Shown: one piece after another, positions 11,508 to 24,282 of the stretch
Position numbering within the stretch: the stretch's first letter is position 1
Layout: every line of letters begins with the position of its first letter
Assembly (NCBI GenBank): GCA_037127255.1
Contig: JBANSL010000009.1
Span: forward strand, 38,724,975 to 38,788,974
From: Persicaria tinctoria
Taxonomy: Eukaryota; Streptophyta; Magnoliopsida; Caryophyllales; Polygonaceae
DNA: 64,000 nt
Direction of reading: 5' to 3'
Notes under the pieces: generated by a model
Told to the model about the DNA's origin: nothing
What the model saw: the letters and a program-made list of their open reading frames with translations, nothing else
The model's database searches: none
Position numbers and translations under genes: made by a program

Positions 11508-14500
11508 TCAACTGAAGTTGAATCCTCCGGATGGAACTGAAACCTGACTTCCCCCAAAGTTGAACCCGGGTTGAGAGGCATCACTAGCGGCCACCGTCTC
11601 TTGGCCCTCTTCCTCATCTTCTAACCAGTACGATTCCAGAATCTTCACAGCCTTCTCATATATCTCATTGTTGTCGTGGCCTTGAAGACTTTCAATCTTC
11701 TCTAGCCCATCTGCTTCATCAACCAACTGAGCGTAATAATTGACATCCCCAGTGTTACCCAGACTTTTCTCAGCCTCGCCAACTTTCAAGATATTCTCCA
11801 ATCCTTCCATACAAACGGTGATTATCCTCGGATCATTGCATACAAGGAGATCACATAAAGGTTTTATACATCCCTGGCTAACCAAGAACCTGCGACATAG
11901 AAAAGTTTAGTGTGATTGCGCAGTTGAGAAAAGCCATGACATGGGAAGATTTGAAAGAAAAGAGCCCGTACTTGATTTGGTCAGGAGTACCGCCAGAAGT
12001 AGCATTAGATATTGCCCATGCAGCCTCTTTCTTGATTTCAAACTCGGCAGTTTGGAGAAGATTCACAAGAGGGGCAATTAAACCAGCTTCGATAACAGCC
12101 TTGAATATTACAACATTCAGCAATCGGTCAGCATGAAATTTTAATGGCAAATCATAGTAATTTCTATAAATATTAGATTTGCTGCATTTCAAGAAGCAGA
12201 GGAGTATGTAGGCAGAATCAGAAACTTATAGGATATTAACCGTACAAATTTCAATTTCATTATCACAGACTCACAGTACCTGAATTTGCTCTTTGTTACC
12301 CGCAGTAATGTTCGAAATGGTCCAGCAAGCTTCTTTCTTTATACTCTTCTTGTGATTGTGGGACAAGAGGCCCAGAAGGCATGGTAGTACACCAGCATGA
12401 ATAACACACTGCAAACAAAAGTTGGAACAATAAGATGTACCAAATCTGTGTTGCAAAACTCATCTGAACAGTTGCAAAACAAATGGAACAAAGAGTTCAT
12501 TTTCGAGGAACATCAAACTCACAACATGAATTTTCCCAATCATGGTAATTTTTAAAAATCTTCCAAGTTCTTTAAATTAGGGGGGGGGGGGGGGGGGGGG
12601 GGGGGCAAAAGAGATCTCCCCAGCTGATCTAAGCCGTTGACGAGTTGCCAAGCTCTATAGAAACATCCAAAAAATTACCAAATCAAGGCGTTACGCTCCT
12701 TTCACTATTTGTACTAAACAATTCAGACTTGTTCTCTCAATTTTCCAAAACAAATAAAGGTTATGATGGAAGTGGAGTCAACTAGGCAAAAAAAGGAACA
12801 ACATTATATAGCCCGAGTACATTATCTATTTCAAGGTCAAAATGTTATAATTCAAAAGTAAATTTTGTTAATAGAACATGGCCACAGATAATAGCATAAA
12901 AAAATTCATATTTAAAGGCCTCTAAGGTGTAATAGATCACCAAGTATGGCATGATAGAAGTATATTCAACTTCCTACCTGAGTCTGCATATCATCTCCCG
13001 TAACAATATTGCCAACAGTACGAAGGGCAGGAATGAGCACTGCAGTAGAAGGATGCCTGCACCAACGGTATTCAGAAACCTGGTTATCAGATGCTCAAAC
13101 ACAGAAAAGTCAATCAATAGAGACCAAAATTATTTACGTACATGAGAAGTTCGATGAGCCGTGGGCAGACACCTGCATCAATCACGGCTTGAATTTTGTC
13201 ATTTGTGCCATCAGAAAGATATGAAAGGGCCCAGCAGGCATCAGTCAACACTTCTTCATCATTTGAATGGACAAGACGCTCAAGTGCAGGTAGTGCTGGC
13301 TTCACCTGCCAATCAATATCAAAAGTGTTATTCGAAGATCACAGAAATTGGTTCCTCACACCACCCAGAACCAACAAAAAAAAGGGGTAAACTGTGGATG
13401 GAGATGACAACCAGGTCAAATTTTGGTTGTGGCTTTCCTCTGCAGAAATTCGATAAAGTCCATGTAGCATTTCTCAGCATTGAAAGCTTAGAATGCTCAT
13501 TCAACTGCAACAGCAAAGGAATTAATGCGCCACAGTCTAAGACCAGGTCCCGGCACTTTGGAGAGTCACCTGCAACATTTCCTAGCGCCCAAACAGCCTG
13601 TGCTTGCAAGTAGGAAGAAAAAACATATTTAAACAATGAAAAGAAAGCTACTGGCTTAGAAAGGATATAATACAATCCACAGGGATAATCAGTTCAAATC
13701 AACTATACCTGCTCACGGACATCATCACTAGGAGAACCAAGAAGCTTCACAAAAATTGGAACTGCCCCATGATCTATTACCACCTTAGTATTCTCAGAGG
13801 TCCCAGATGCAATATTAGTCAGTGCCCAAGCTGCCTCAAACTACAAGACAAATCCAATAACATTTAATAAATTAAAATACAGCCAAAAACAAGGTTTCAC
13901 GGACGTTTACAGAATCATGCTGAGAGTTCAAACCTGTAGCTGCGGAAAGTCCTCCCTTTGGAGAAATTCGACAAACCGAGGCACAACACCTGATTGGATG
14001 ACTTCCTCAATCGGAGGACTTCTTTCTGCAATTATTCGAGGGGGCACCAAAATGAAATGTAAGAAACAAAAGCATAAACGCTTACAAAAAAATCTAATCT
14101 GATTGATCATGTAAATACCAATTGATAGGAGCTTTCGAAACTGCATGGTTGCCTCGAGTTGCAATTGTCCGTTGTCAGAGTTAACCCCAGAAATCAATTG
14201 AGGAAGAGTCTCCAACTGCAATCAAACCCCGATTAACATAATTCAGTACCCAAAAACACATCACAACATTCCAGATCAGACCTAATCACTGCTATGGCGT
14301 TAAAGTCGCAGATATTTCACTTAGGTTAACACTCAAAACAACTTCAATTTGACGAATCACAAAACAAAAAAGCTGTATAAGCAATCAATCATAAACTACG
14401 ACCGATTCAACTACAAACTTCCTGATACAATCCAAGTCAAACTAAGAGGTAACGGCAGAACAAAAAACACGAGGTAAAGCGAAGAGTTGGAAGACTTTAC

Positions 14501-14710
14501 CCTCTTCTCGACGGTAGCAGTTTGGAGAGGAGCAGTGGCCTGTTGAGCTTGAAAGCCTTCACGGCGCTTCTTCTGCAAGCTCTCCTCCCTCTTGGTCTTG
14601 CGGATCTCCACCATGTTATCCTCCCTGCGACGGCGGCCCTCATCGGCATCGACGGCGACCTTGTACCGGTTGCGGCGAACCTCCGTCCGTGCGTTCGGCC
14701 TCAACGACAT
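11508..14710 (-). CDS. IMPA: Importin subunit alpha (nuclear import adaptor)
   Basis: There are ten coding exons on the minus strand: 14501-14710, 14119-14215, 13934-14025, 13709-13840, 13412-13597, 13142-13305, 12978-13056, 12280-12408, 11972-12099 and 11508-11889. All introns have GT-AG ends, and the 1599 bp encode 532 aa, the usual family length. The N-terminus ([17 protein letters not shown], then KKRREG) is the arginine-rich importin-beta-binding domain, about residues 1-70. Armadillo repeats follow, with conserved signatures such as [39 protein letters not shown] and [11 protein letters not shown], whose W and N residues bind the nuclear localisation signal. The C-terminus has the plant-type FNFGG ... 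GGFNFS tail. The protein carries NLS cargo into the nucleus with importin beta. The frame is intact. Confidence 0.97.
12580..12605 (+). repeat. 26-base poly-G tract in an importin-alpha intron
   Basis: An unbroken run of G in the intron between exons 7 and 8. Its length is probably polymorphic or uncertain in assembly. Confidence 0.85.
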
Positions 14711-15016
14711 GGCTAATCAATCAATCAGGAAAACCCTAGGAATCTGATCAGAAAGAAGCAAGGAAAAACGGGAGAAATTGATCGATTATTTAGCGAGCGG
14801 ACGAAGAGGGAGAATGAAACCCTAGCAAGCGTAGAAGGTAAAGGAGACCGACCGATATGGGAGAGAAGTGAGAAACAGCACATCGCAAGGGTTGCGGGTG
14901 CGGGAGGGGATTTTATACGGTTGATTAAACTTCGAAAAGGACTTTAGGGTGTGTTTGGATTTCCCATCCATTTTATAAAAACTGTTATGGAAATGATTTA
15001 TAATGGTTCTGTTATA
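14711..15016. promoter_or_regulatory. Importin-alpha 5' UTR and promoter region
   Basis: The sequence directly upstream of the importin start codon, before the hAT insertion. No distinct promoter element could be fixed. Confidence 0.4.
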
Positions 15017-15024
15017 TACACGGC

Positions 15025-15718
15025 CATACAGACGGATTTAGGCGGGGGCAAGCGGGAGCATACGCTCCCCCTGTCATCCGACGAATCACCTATATTTGTT
15101 TTACGCATCGATAGCTTCGTTTTGATATACTATAAGCCTGAATCCGATAAACGAGTAAAAAGTTATGACCGTTTGAAGTTAAACACAGATTAATTATTTT
15201 AAATGTCTTTTAATAAAGCATGATTCTTTTATATTTTACTTAATTTGATATTTTGGCAATATATTTCAACCAAAGAGCTTCGAAACAAGAAGTTATATTA
15301 CTAAATTCGATAATTATATAAGAAATTATGCAAATTTAAAGTTTGTATATCTTGTTACACGTTAGTGTATGTTAAGGGAACAACAAGGTGCATATTGAAT
15401 TTGTAGGTTTCAAACGACATATTGTTAGACGAAAAAATGTTGTTATCGATTAAAACGAAATCGTTTTATCGTTTAAAGAGAAAAATATATAAAATAACAC
15501 AATTTTAAATTAAAAGATCACCGTTTTGGAAAAAAAAAACATTGTGTTTTGTACTAAAAAAATGTATGTTTAAACTAAAATATCATCATTTAATCTAAAA
15601 TATTGTAGTTTTGATTCGCTAAACATATTATAAAAAAATTTATCGAACAACGAATCAACAATTTGTATAAAACTTCGCCCCCCCCCCCCCCTTCGATAAA
15701 TTTCTGGCTCCGTCCTTG
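15025..15718. mobile_element. Non-autonomous hAT element, copy 1
   Basis: Flanked by the perfect 8-bp target duplication TACACGGC (15017-15024 and 15719-15726), as expected for hAT. The left end reads CATACAGACGG..TAGGCGGGGGCAAG. The right end, reverse complemented, reads CAAGGACGGAGCCAG. The interior is non-coding and matches copy 2 (29974-31585) in the opposite orientation, including the block that encodes FVLIYYKPES in one frame. G/C homopolymers sit just inside the ends (C-run 15678-15691). No transposase is present. Confidence 0.85.
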
Positions 15719-16482
15719 TACACGGCCAATTTATCGCCAAAGGCACGGCACCAAAGCCGAATGCCCGAGACGGCACCAGTTTTGACAATACCGAATTCAC
15801 AGACCGACACCAATGTTGCCTATTCCAAATTCCGAGACCGGCAGACACGTCACATCGACTGACGCATGTCAAATCACTTGAGCCGGTATCGAGTTCCTGA
15901 GTCGGCATGCAGGGAATCCGACAGATTCCTTGCCACGACGTCACATCGCCTGACCGCTGCAGCCTACGTCGTCACATCATCTGAGCCAATACCGAGTTCC
16001 CAAGTCGGCATAGGGGTTTGCCGATCGGATGTAAATACCCACACCCACCCTTGCACTACACACACCACTTACATGCATCACCTTTCATAATCGACTAACG
16101 AGTGCGTCATCGGGAGCCCGGAGTTCATTGTGTCAATAGAGATTCAAAGTAGACATGGTGAAATGACGGATTCCTCATGCATTCCAGTTGCTTGGTGGAT
16201 CGAGGGACCATGGAGAGCAATGGGAGCCTCGTGCGAGCGACCATCGAGGTCAAGCCGAGCCAAACGATCCTCAACCCCAAACGAATTTCCATGTTCTCGT
16301 AGCTTTATTGTCATGGTTAATTATATGTTATTATAGGATTAGATTTTAATGTTATGAAATCAAGATTAAATGATATTATGTTGAAAAAATGATTTTATAT
16401 GTTTAGAAATTTCATACTTTATGATAATAGGTGTAGAGAAAAATGTGATAAATTTAGGTTTAGTTATGTGAAATTTAGATAT

Positions 16483-16590
16483 GGAATTTTGAATGCAATT
16501 TGACGGATGTGCTTATGGAATGTACAATGTACAATTTAGAAATTGAATTTTGAATGCAATTTGACGGATGTGGTTATGGAATGTAGGATA
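16483..16590 (+). repeat. Two tandem copies of a ~61-bp AT-rich unit
   Basis: GAATTTTGAATGCAATTTG and the following 25 bases occur at about 16484 and again at about 16545. The surrounding 16030-16990 is AT-rich and otherwise without visible features. Confidence 0.75.
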
Positions 16591-16999
16591 TGATTGTATT
16601 GGAATTTTGACAAAATGTGTTTATTTTATGTGAAAATATATAAAAAAATATTGGATATTTGAAGGCTATTTTTTTTTATAATGGCAGTGTAGATAAAAAA
16701 AAGTCATGAAATGAAGGTTATGTAGTATGTTATTGAAGGAAAAAGATTATTATTTTATGTTAAAACATAGATTTAGTGGAGATAAAACTTAGTATGAAAG
16801 TTTATGGAATGTAGATAAAATGTGGTTATGCTATGTGAAAAATATAAATTATTTTACATTTGAGCCGCTAGGTTTATTTAAGGCAAAAGTTAATTATTTT
16901 TATTCAATTTAAAGGTTTAGTATATTATATTAATTTACAATATGATTTAAGGAATAAGTTAAGGATGTCATATTAATGTGGAAATTGCTAATGTAGGCA

Positions 17000-18739
17000 A
17001 TGAGGCGGGCCCTTTCGCAGCGCGAACGGGTAAGGTCAACTGCGTCGCTCATGCGAGGTGATAGGCTTTTAGAGCCCGCTCGTGCGAGAACATCAGTAAT
17101 AAGACAACCTGAATATGAACCACCGTTGTTGGTGCCCTCGCGAGCTAGCACATCTTTGCTAGGCCGCGATGACGAGGATTTCCTCGCCGATTACGATGTC
17201 GACGAAGTCGATACCTCACCTTTGGAGGTGCCCAAGACCCAGCATATCCCCGACGTCAGTCATCAGACGACTTCGTGGGGAGACCCATGTCACCAGACCC
17301 CCGAGTATACACTCATGATAGGCCCTAGAGAGTGGCCGTTGTGGCCGGGAATGGCCACTCAGCCTATCCGTGACGTTAGAATCCCGGACGTGGGTACGCC
17401 ATCTTCCAACCCAGTTGCTGGAAACTCTTTCCAAGCGTCCGTCGGGCCCTCGACACCGGCCTTCGACACTAACGGGGCAGGTGACCAACAAGGGGGTGTA
17501 TCCAGTTCCAACCCATTGCATAACCCCAATGCCCGCCCCGATTATCTAGACGAGCTGAATGTTCGGGATTTGGACGACGGACACCCTAAGTTCGTTGAGC
17601 CACTTCGACACTACAGGACTCACAGGTGTCACAACCTGTGGATAACTGAGGTTGGTGTACTTCAACTAAGGTTTTGTATACGGTTACGCTTATTGCGTGC
17701 ACAATTGTTACGCTGAATATCTCATTATGTGGTTTGTAGGGGGTGGAGATTCATGTCAAGAGCATCAGGCATACGAACCGGTTTAATGCATTGCGAAGAT
17801 GGTCGCGTGATGCAACCCTGTGGAACTGGTGGTATTTGGTCAGGCACAGTGGGTTGCATGTTTTGGAAGATATCAGTTTTGGGACAGTTGATCACTGTCT
17901 CATTCAAGCCTTCCTCCATCGGTGGCATCCGGAGACCAACAGCTTCCATCTCCCATGGGGAGAGATGACAATTACCTTGCACAATGTGTGCACAAGTTGC
18001 TTGGTTTGCCAATCGACGGTGCCGCACTGAATCCTACCAACTCAAACGGTTTACGACAGCAGTGGATGTCAGCAAACTTCAACTTCTCCCAGCATGACTA
18101 CGTACCTAGTGGAAATTCATTTTACCACAACAACATGGATTTGCACCTTGTGGACTTGTTGAGCAAGCTAGACACACCCCATCGGGTAATCGCAATAGGT
18201 TATCTGCTGGAGGTTCTAGGTAGCGTACTGCTGAACGACAGAACCACAACCTCCATATCCACATCTGCGTTGGACTTCGTCACCAATCATACACGAACCG
18301 CAGAGTACGCTTGGGGAGTGGGCGTCCTTGCATATCTATATCGACAGCTGGGGATCTCGTCTAAGTCCGGGATGTCTACATGCCGGACCGAGTTATGCGC
18401 CAGTTTAGGTATGTGCAGACAGTTCCGATGGAGAGAATCCTCCCGCTTAGAGAAGAAAAACCACAACAGGTCAAGGGCCTCAAGTTGATTTGGCACCCCG
18501 TGGACGAGCGTTGGGATAACCACTTAATTGTTTCAGATGTGTACATATCATTCAATCGACATACAACCGCGCTTGAGCCTCGCGCCGTTTACGCAGACTA
18601 CATGGAGTGGTTTGGTGAGCATGGCCACCCATTTGTTTTCAAAAGCTCACAGCAACAGCTACCGGAAACATATGCTCCTCCTGTTGCCGTATACAATCAG
18701 CGCGTACGTATGAAGATTACCAATTACCTTTCATTTTAG
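17000..18739 (+). pseudogene. Plant mobile domain (PMD) gene, transposon-borne, broken
   Basis: An acidic N-terminal exon (frame from 17000) is followed by an intron ending near 17741. The PMD core then reads GLHVLEDISFGTVDHCLIQA, RWHPETNSFHLPWGEMTITL, LLGLPIDGAAL, and further on MPDRVMRQFRYVQTVP with WHPVDERWDNHLIVSDVYI. These are the signatures of the PMD family (also called aminotransferase-like or PP7-long-form-like), found in MAIN/MAIL1 and in many transposons. A two-base GT duplication near 17975 shifts the frame. A second shift near 18375 comes with loss of the segment normally between the two halves. It is divergent in strand from the transposase, inside the same element, and is probably non-functional. 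Confidence 0.75.
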
Positions 18740-19219
18740 TTGCTTTGTTTCATACCTATTTTTTTATCGCCATCATATTGTCTTCGTTGTAGCGTTTTGG
18801 TGTGTAGTTGTATCGTTTGGAATCTATGGTGGCTCGGGGTGATAAGGTGTTTTCTGCCTCTGAGATTCGGGAATACATCCGGGAAGCTCGTGGTGAAGTG
18901 TTTCATGTGGCGCCTACTCAGGTTCGTGCATCACAGTTCTACCAGTTTATGCCAAACATATGAGTAGCATGGGAATTGACTCGCGGACTTGTACTTGCAC
19001 CCTCCAATTAGTTTCCGTTTGGGCTTGCAGTTTTCATTTTGTTCTTGTACTATGTGTTTTCTAAGTAACTTTCAATATGAGTAGAAGTGTTTGGGCTTAC
19101 ACTTTTCAATTTTAATCATAATATGAAAGTTGAACAAATATCTTATTTCGCAATTCTAAAAGATTAGTTGTATGTATTGCGGATTGCTAACACTTCGTTC
19201 AAATAATATTGCATAATTG

Positions 19220-19975
19220 CTAACACTTCGTCGAACTAATATTGCATAATAGTCGAGTACATAGCTGCATCAGTTCAAATCCATTTCGTACGCTGTCTGA
19301 AAAGCAAATCATGACTACACGTGGCCCGCTCTCTCCACTTGATGGTAGTTGATGTATTGTTGAATGCGCTCGTTGTATGGGGTATCCTAGCCATTCACAC
19401 TTTGGTGGTGGAAATGCGACCATTCCGGTACGGTGGTGGAAATGCGATCATTCCGGTACAGTAGAAGGAAGTGGCAACCTTTGTAATAGCTAGACGGGGC
19501 TCCAATGGACTCTTCCCAGTCAGGCTAATGTAATAACCTCAGTAGGTGTAGTTTGGTTCGACCCATTTGCGACAATAGGAAAGCAGGTGTGAGAATTGTC
19601 GTTACTTAGGACCACTACGACCTTGAGGTAGAAGGTTGCTATAGCGAATGGGATCATTGGTGCCTCCATCCATCTTTCATGCCGATGTAATCAAGGAGTT
19701 GGGTCTTGCACATCAACATTCTCGATGAGATCGTCAATCGAGTGTAATAGTGATGCGGGTTGGTACAACCACTTATTCGCTCGAAGCTCGACAGTGACCT
19801 CTCTTCAGACTTCCATATACTGGTTTTCACCATACCCAAGAACCAACTCTAAGGCACGATAACCGCAATGACCATCATTAGCAACCGCGCAACATCTATC
19901 AACAAGGTGTAGCATGAACTTATGGATGTGATCTGATGTCATCCTCAAGCGGAAGAAGAAGGCTCCACCTTGGGA
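19220..19975 (-). pseudogene. OTU-like cysteine protease domain, part of the MULE protein
   Basis: On the minus strand a degenerate frame reads VDRCCAVANDGHCGYRALEL near 19905-19850. This matches the D-G-x-C-x-x-R-A catalytic block of OTU-family proteases. Downstream, in pieces of several frames, come a hydrophobic IPFAIATFYLKVVVVLS strand and a WSPV block. Plant MULE transposases are known to be fused to OTU domains. Here the domain lies downstream of the transposase C-terminus, separated from it by the LTR-like insertion at 19981-20890. A stop (MEV*REV) and frameshifts make it a remnant. Confidence 0.6.
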
Positions 19976-19980
19976 GTCGT

Positions 19981-20890
19981 TGAAGAAACAACGTTAATTA
20001 TTTTATTATTTATATATATTTCTTATTTTTTATATATATATTCTATTTTTAGTAACTCCTATGTTAGTTGGAGTCTAATTATAGAATTGCTTATTTTAGT
20101 ATTTCTTAGTTAGGTCAAATAAGATGGTTAGGAGAGTCTATATATCCTTTAGGCTTTCTTAATTATCATATTTTATTATTTTCTATATTAGGATTTTAGA
20201 TTAAGTTTTATTTAGTTAGGATATAGTTTGGTAAAGCAATCCTTAGCCTCTAAGGAAGCCAACCAAACCCTAGACATTTACCTATTTAAACATTGTAATT
20301 CCTTTTGAATTAATCAGATTGAATAGAATTGGAGAAACCCTTTATGGATTAAGGGTTCTTCGATTATCAATCCCAAAACCTATCTTGCTCTTGTGTTCTT
20401 GAGATTTTTCGGCCATCACCATTCATCACCATCACCATTGTCCTTGATCACACACGACATCAAGAAACCAAACACCAACCCTAACCTTGAAACTGTCGCA
20501 ACAAGAGAAAGCCCAGCCCTTGGCGTCGCTCGCCACCAGTCTCGCTCCCAGCGAGCGTGGACGTCCCCAGCTCCGCGTGCGCAGATGCCCGCGCCTTCCC
20601 GGCATCGCCAGCGCTCTCGCTCTCACGTCTTCGCTCGCCAACGCTCTCGCTTCCAGCGAGCGCTCCCGTCTTCGCACATCTGCCTACGTGCACACCCTAA
20701 GGACTCGCGTCCTGTGTGCCCGAGCTCCTGCGCAATCACCCGCGCACTCGACCTCGCTACTCTCTCGCTTTCCCTTGTTTATTTCTGTCGCTAAATCCGA
20801 GTTCTTTAATTGCTGGAATGTCTCTAAGTCTATTCTGTCGCTATTCCAGAATTTTAATCACTTGTTTAAATTGTTCCAAATTCAGGAGAT
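19981..20890 (+). mobile_element. LTR-like insertion inside the MULE gene (limits approximate)
   Basis: The transposase and OTU halves of the MULE protein are separated by about 0.9 kb. The first half is AT-rich with a CTATTTAAAC box near 20283 and leader-like sequence (TGTAATTCCTTTTGAATTAATCAG type). The second half is GC-rich, with repeated CGCTC(G/T)C(T/C)A words (20520-20760). The organisation suggests a solo LTR transcribed to the right. I could not fix TG/CA ends or a target duplication. Confidence 0.35.
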
Positions 20891-20899
20891 ATCAAAGAG

Positions 20900-23489
20900 C
20901 ATTGCAAGATTGGGCAAATATACGGCGTGGTTCTTGATCTTGAGCCCACAGGCGAAGGATCGGGTATCCCAAACGTATCATGATCAGTCAACATAACTGA
21001 AGGATCTACCTGCCGACCTCTCCCTCTTGATCGGCCTCTTACACGTGCCCTTGCAGCACCATCCCGTCTCCCGTGCTCAAATCCAGAAAGGTCTCGCTGC
21101 AATGACCGTCTCCCTGTAGGACGACCCTTTCGATGGATCCCGGTTGGCTCTCTCATGGTCGACAATCTAGGGTTGTTCATGTTGAAGTATGCCTCGCCCA
21201 TCAAATCCTGCTGATCAGGCGTGAGGTTGTTTCCATCAATATCACTTCGAAGGGTGGCATATTCTTGACTATTTGGAGTTGTGACATCGATTCCGCCATT
21301 GGAGTCCTTGGGAGGAATAACTGGATCCCACATTACTTGTTGCCATAATGGATGAATCAGCGAGGACCGAATAGGTTGCCGGTTGGAGATCGCGTCTAAG
21401 AATTCATGTACACATGGAACACTGTAAGCATCCCTCCAATAGTGATACCTACAAACACCATCATGGCTTGACGGAAGTGACTTTGCCTTGTTGTAGTTGG
21501 CCAGCAGAAGGTCGAAGCACTCATTAGTCACCGGCATCAATAGCGGGGCGAAAATAGTTTCACTCATGACACACCGTTTGATTGTCAACTATGACTTCTC
21601 AAGGAACCCTCTGAGTTGGTCTACCTATTCATTGACCATGTTGTCAATACAGTTCGTAACATCAACAAACCCACCAACAGTCGTGCCTAGCATGGACTTT
21701 AATTTTGAATGTGCTGACTCGACACTATAACATAAAAAAACAATGAGTGTCACGTATGTAGGATGATTAAATATAATACTTACGAAATTAGACAATTCAA
21801 TTTCACTTACTTATTCGTAGTCCGCATCCCCAGATGTAGGAACTTATCAATCCATGCACGAACAATCACCTCCTTGAATTCTATGAGCTAGGTGTACGTC
21901 TTCAAGGTACTTCATAAGACCCCATCGTGCCTCCCATTTCGACTTCAACGATTGTAGATGCACCTCATAACTTTCTTCAGTCTTTGACTCAAATAAGGCA
22001 AAGCAGTCATTGTAAAACGCGGTTCGCTTCTCGCTCGATTGTGTAATCCTACCCTTCAGTTCGATGTTGCACATAATATGAAAGGAGCACAACATATGCT
22101 TTACCGTGCGGAACTCTTCCCGAAGAGCCTTAATAAGACCTAACTCTCCGTCTGTAACAATTACTTCTGGGAGTCGTTGTCCGCACAAATGACGTAGTCG
22201 CCTTAATGCCCAACTATAGTGATTTGTGGTCTCCCCAACCATGAATACGAACGCAATTGCAAATGTATTTTTTGTGCTAGTAATCCCAACGATCTCTAGC
22301 AACGACATTTCGTACCTACCACATGAACATGAATTAGTAAAAAAGAAAAGCTAACACGCATGACAAATATAAAATTAGTCGGCAAAATGTGATAACTCTT
22401 ACTCGTTCGTCTTATAGGTCGAGTCCATCATGATAACATATGGAAATAACAGCAGAAGATGGCGTGAGTGCGGATGTGCCAAAAGTATGTCAGTAACCTC
22501 GTCTAATCCTGCCTTAGAGGACTTCCTAGTGGCGATATAGTATCCTTTTTGGTGGAGTTGGTGTAGCGCTTGAGGCAGGTCCCTCCGTCCCTCTGCAGCG
22601 CTTCTCCGCAATTGGGCTCGTGCATTGTACACTTGACGAATGTCTGTCACGCAGTCATGATCATCATACTTCATCCCGCGCGGGACATCTCAAGGTCTTA
22701 ACCCAATCAAGGTATCACGACGGACCTGCCAATGTTGATCTGGTGTTAATCGACCAGCATAGAGATGTCCTAACATCTTATCTGCAAGCTTGTGTTTATG
22801 TACACCGTATATAACCTTGATGGTCCAATTGTCAACATCATTTTGATGACCCTCCAGCTCAAACTCGCATCCGAGCTTCATCGTTTTCCCTCGCCTACTC
22901 AATGCATGAGGAAAATCTAAGTTGACATCTGGACTATCCCGAGCCCCTCCATACTTATCACACACTAAACGAAAGGTACCCAATCCACTCATTTTGTTCT
23001 TCCATGACCGAGTGATCACAAATACCATGTTTTTTTTTATCTTCCCTACATATCTAGCCCATGCCTTCATGTTTACTTGATCAGCTAAAAAACCATCAAG
23101 TGTAAACATCGAACCATATTCTGTACCCATACCAAGAGGTTGATTTTGTTCCTGCATTATGTACTAAGAACATTTTCGCACACAATCTCACTATATGCAA
23201 TTTTACAAAATATGATACAATAACGCTATATTATATGATGGTTTCGTTTTACACAACTATGCCATATTATGATTCTATTCAAACAACATATCCATATTTA
23301 TAAAAACGTTCCCTCTATATAAACAACCTTGTTTGATCTGTATCGCCATTCTGCTATATATATATTTTTACAAACTTTAACAATGTATGAAAAGTTTACC
23401 TCGAGATTCTCCACGAGCTCCTCCGGATCACTATAGCTAAAAATGTCGAACGGTAACTCGCCTCCGCCATCGTCTTCCGGTAACACCAT
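20900..23489 (-). pseudogene. MULE transposase (FAR1-related, DDE type), degenerate
   Basis: The start codon is at 23489 and exon 1 at 23400-23489. Exon 2 from 23151 holds a FAR1-type N-terminal region (WARYVGKIKKNMVFVITRS, then KLGCEFELEGHQND and YGVHKHKLADKMLGHL). The MULE core follows: MMDSTYKTNE (first Asp), EIVGITSTKNTFAIAFVFM, VTDGELGLIKAL (second Asp) and HMLCSFHIMCNI, then VESAHSKLK near 21720 (probable catalytic Glu). A SWIM-like CRYHYWRDAYSVPCVHEF follows. Damage includes a TGA at 22690, a frameshift near 21885 and stops near 21610 and 21580. The enzyme would have moved the element, but this copy is inactive. Confidence 0.85.
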
Positions 23490-23810
23490 TTTTTCCGATG
23501 ATGTAGAGAATATGATGATAGAGAGCAATCGAAAATAAACCCAACCGTTTATAGACCTTCGTGAAGCATAGGACAAGTATGCCCACTTGGGCACTCGGCA
23601 TTGGCAACCTTTTTGCCGACTTGAGCACTCGGCATCGGCAATCTCCTTGTGGACTTCATCACTCGGCATCGACACCATGTCAATGGCGAAATGTAGCCCT
23701 GTAGATAGAATAACCGTTTATAATGTATTTAAAATAACGTAATTTTAAGATAAAATATTTTATACGTAGTAGATTGTATAAATCAATTCCATTAAGTTTA
23801 TATAATGAAG

Positions 23811-24250
23811 TTAAGAAAACTCTCCCTCCTCTCTCTAGCTTTCTAGAGAGAGAGAGGAGCTCTAAACCTCGGTTTCGGCTGATGCTAACTCGGCTTCGGC
23901 TGCTTTGGGTTACCTCATTGTGACCTCCTATTTTCGTTTTCGGCTTGTGTTTCCGGTGGCTTTCTTTTGTCTCGAATTCCAGCCTTGATCAACCTCTTCC
24001 CTACCTCCTTGAATCCTCATGCAATTCAGGGACTCCGATACCCTCTCTTCACTCACCTCTAGCTCTGTTGCCTCGCCGCTGTTGGCTTGAGGGGGTGGTT
24101 CTGCTTCATCCCGGACGTCGAAGCTTGTCCTTCGCCTTACGCTTTGCATTGGTTTTAACCAACTTTCCATGGACGTCGAAGCTTTTCCTCCTTCATGGAA
24201 CCGACGCACCCTTGCTTTTGCAACTAATCTAATGGTCAAAAGCTCTAATT

Positions 24251-24282
<32 letters not shown>

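Larger units (their letters stand above)
15719..23702. mobile_element. Decayed MULE carrying transposase, OTU-like and plant-mobile-domain genes (ends approximate)
   Basis: The region holds a minus-strand MULE transposase (start 23489), an OTU-like domain downstream of it and a plus-strand plant-mobile-domain gene. Both flanks carry degenerate copies of a motif like GCCGAGTGCYCAAGTCGGC (15755-16010 and 23580-23670). The reverse complement of the right end (CAGGGCTACATTTCGCC) resembles CACGGCCAATTTATCGCC at the left, where the hAT copy 1 sits. I take these as the worn terminal inverted repeats. No 9-bp target duplication could be recognised, so the exact boundaries are inferred. Confidence 0.5.

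Noticed and set aside
13161..13613. 150-codon plus-strand frame across importin-alpha exons
   Set aside because: It is antisense to intact exons with conserved armadillo repeats.
20393..20996. 133- and 169-codon frames in the GC-rich half of the LTR-like insertion
   Set aside because: Low-complexity R/S/A-rich translations of repeated CGCTC words. They are open on both strands and have no domain.
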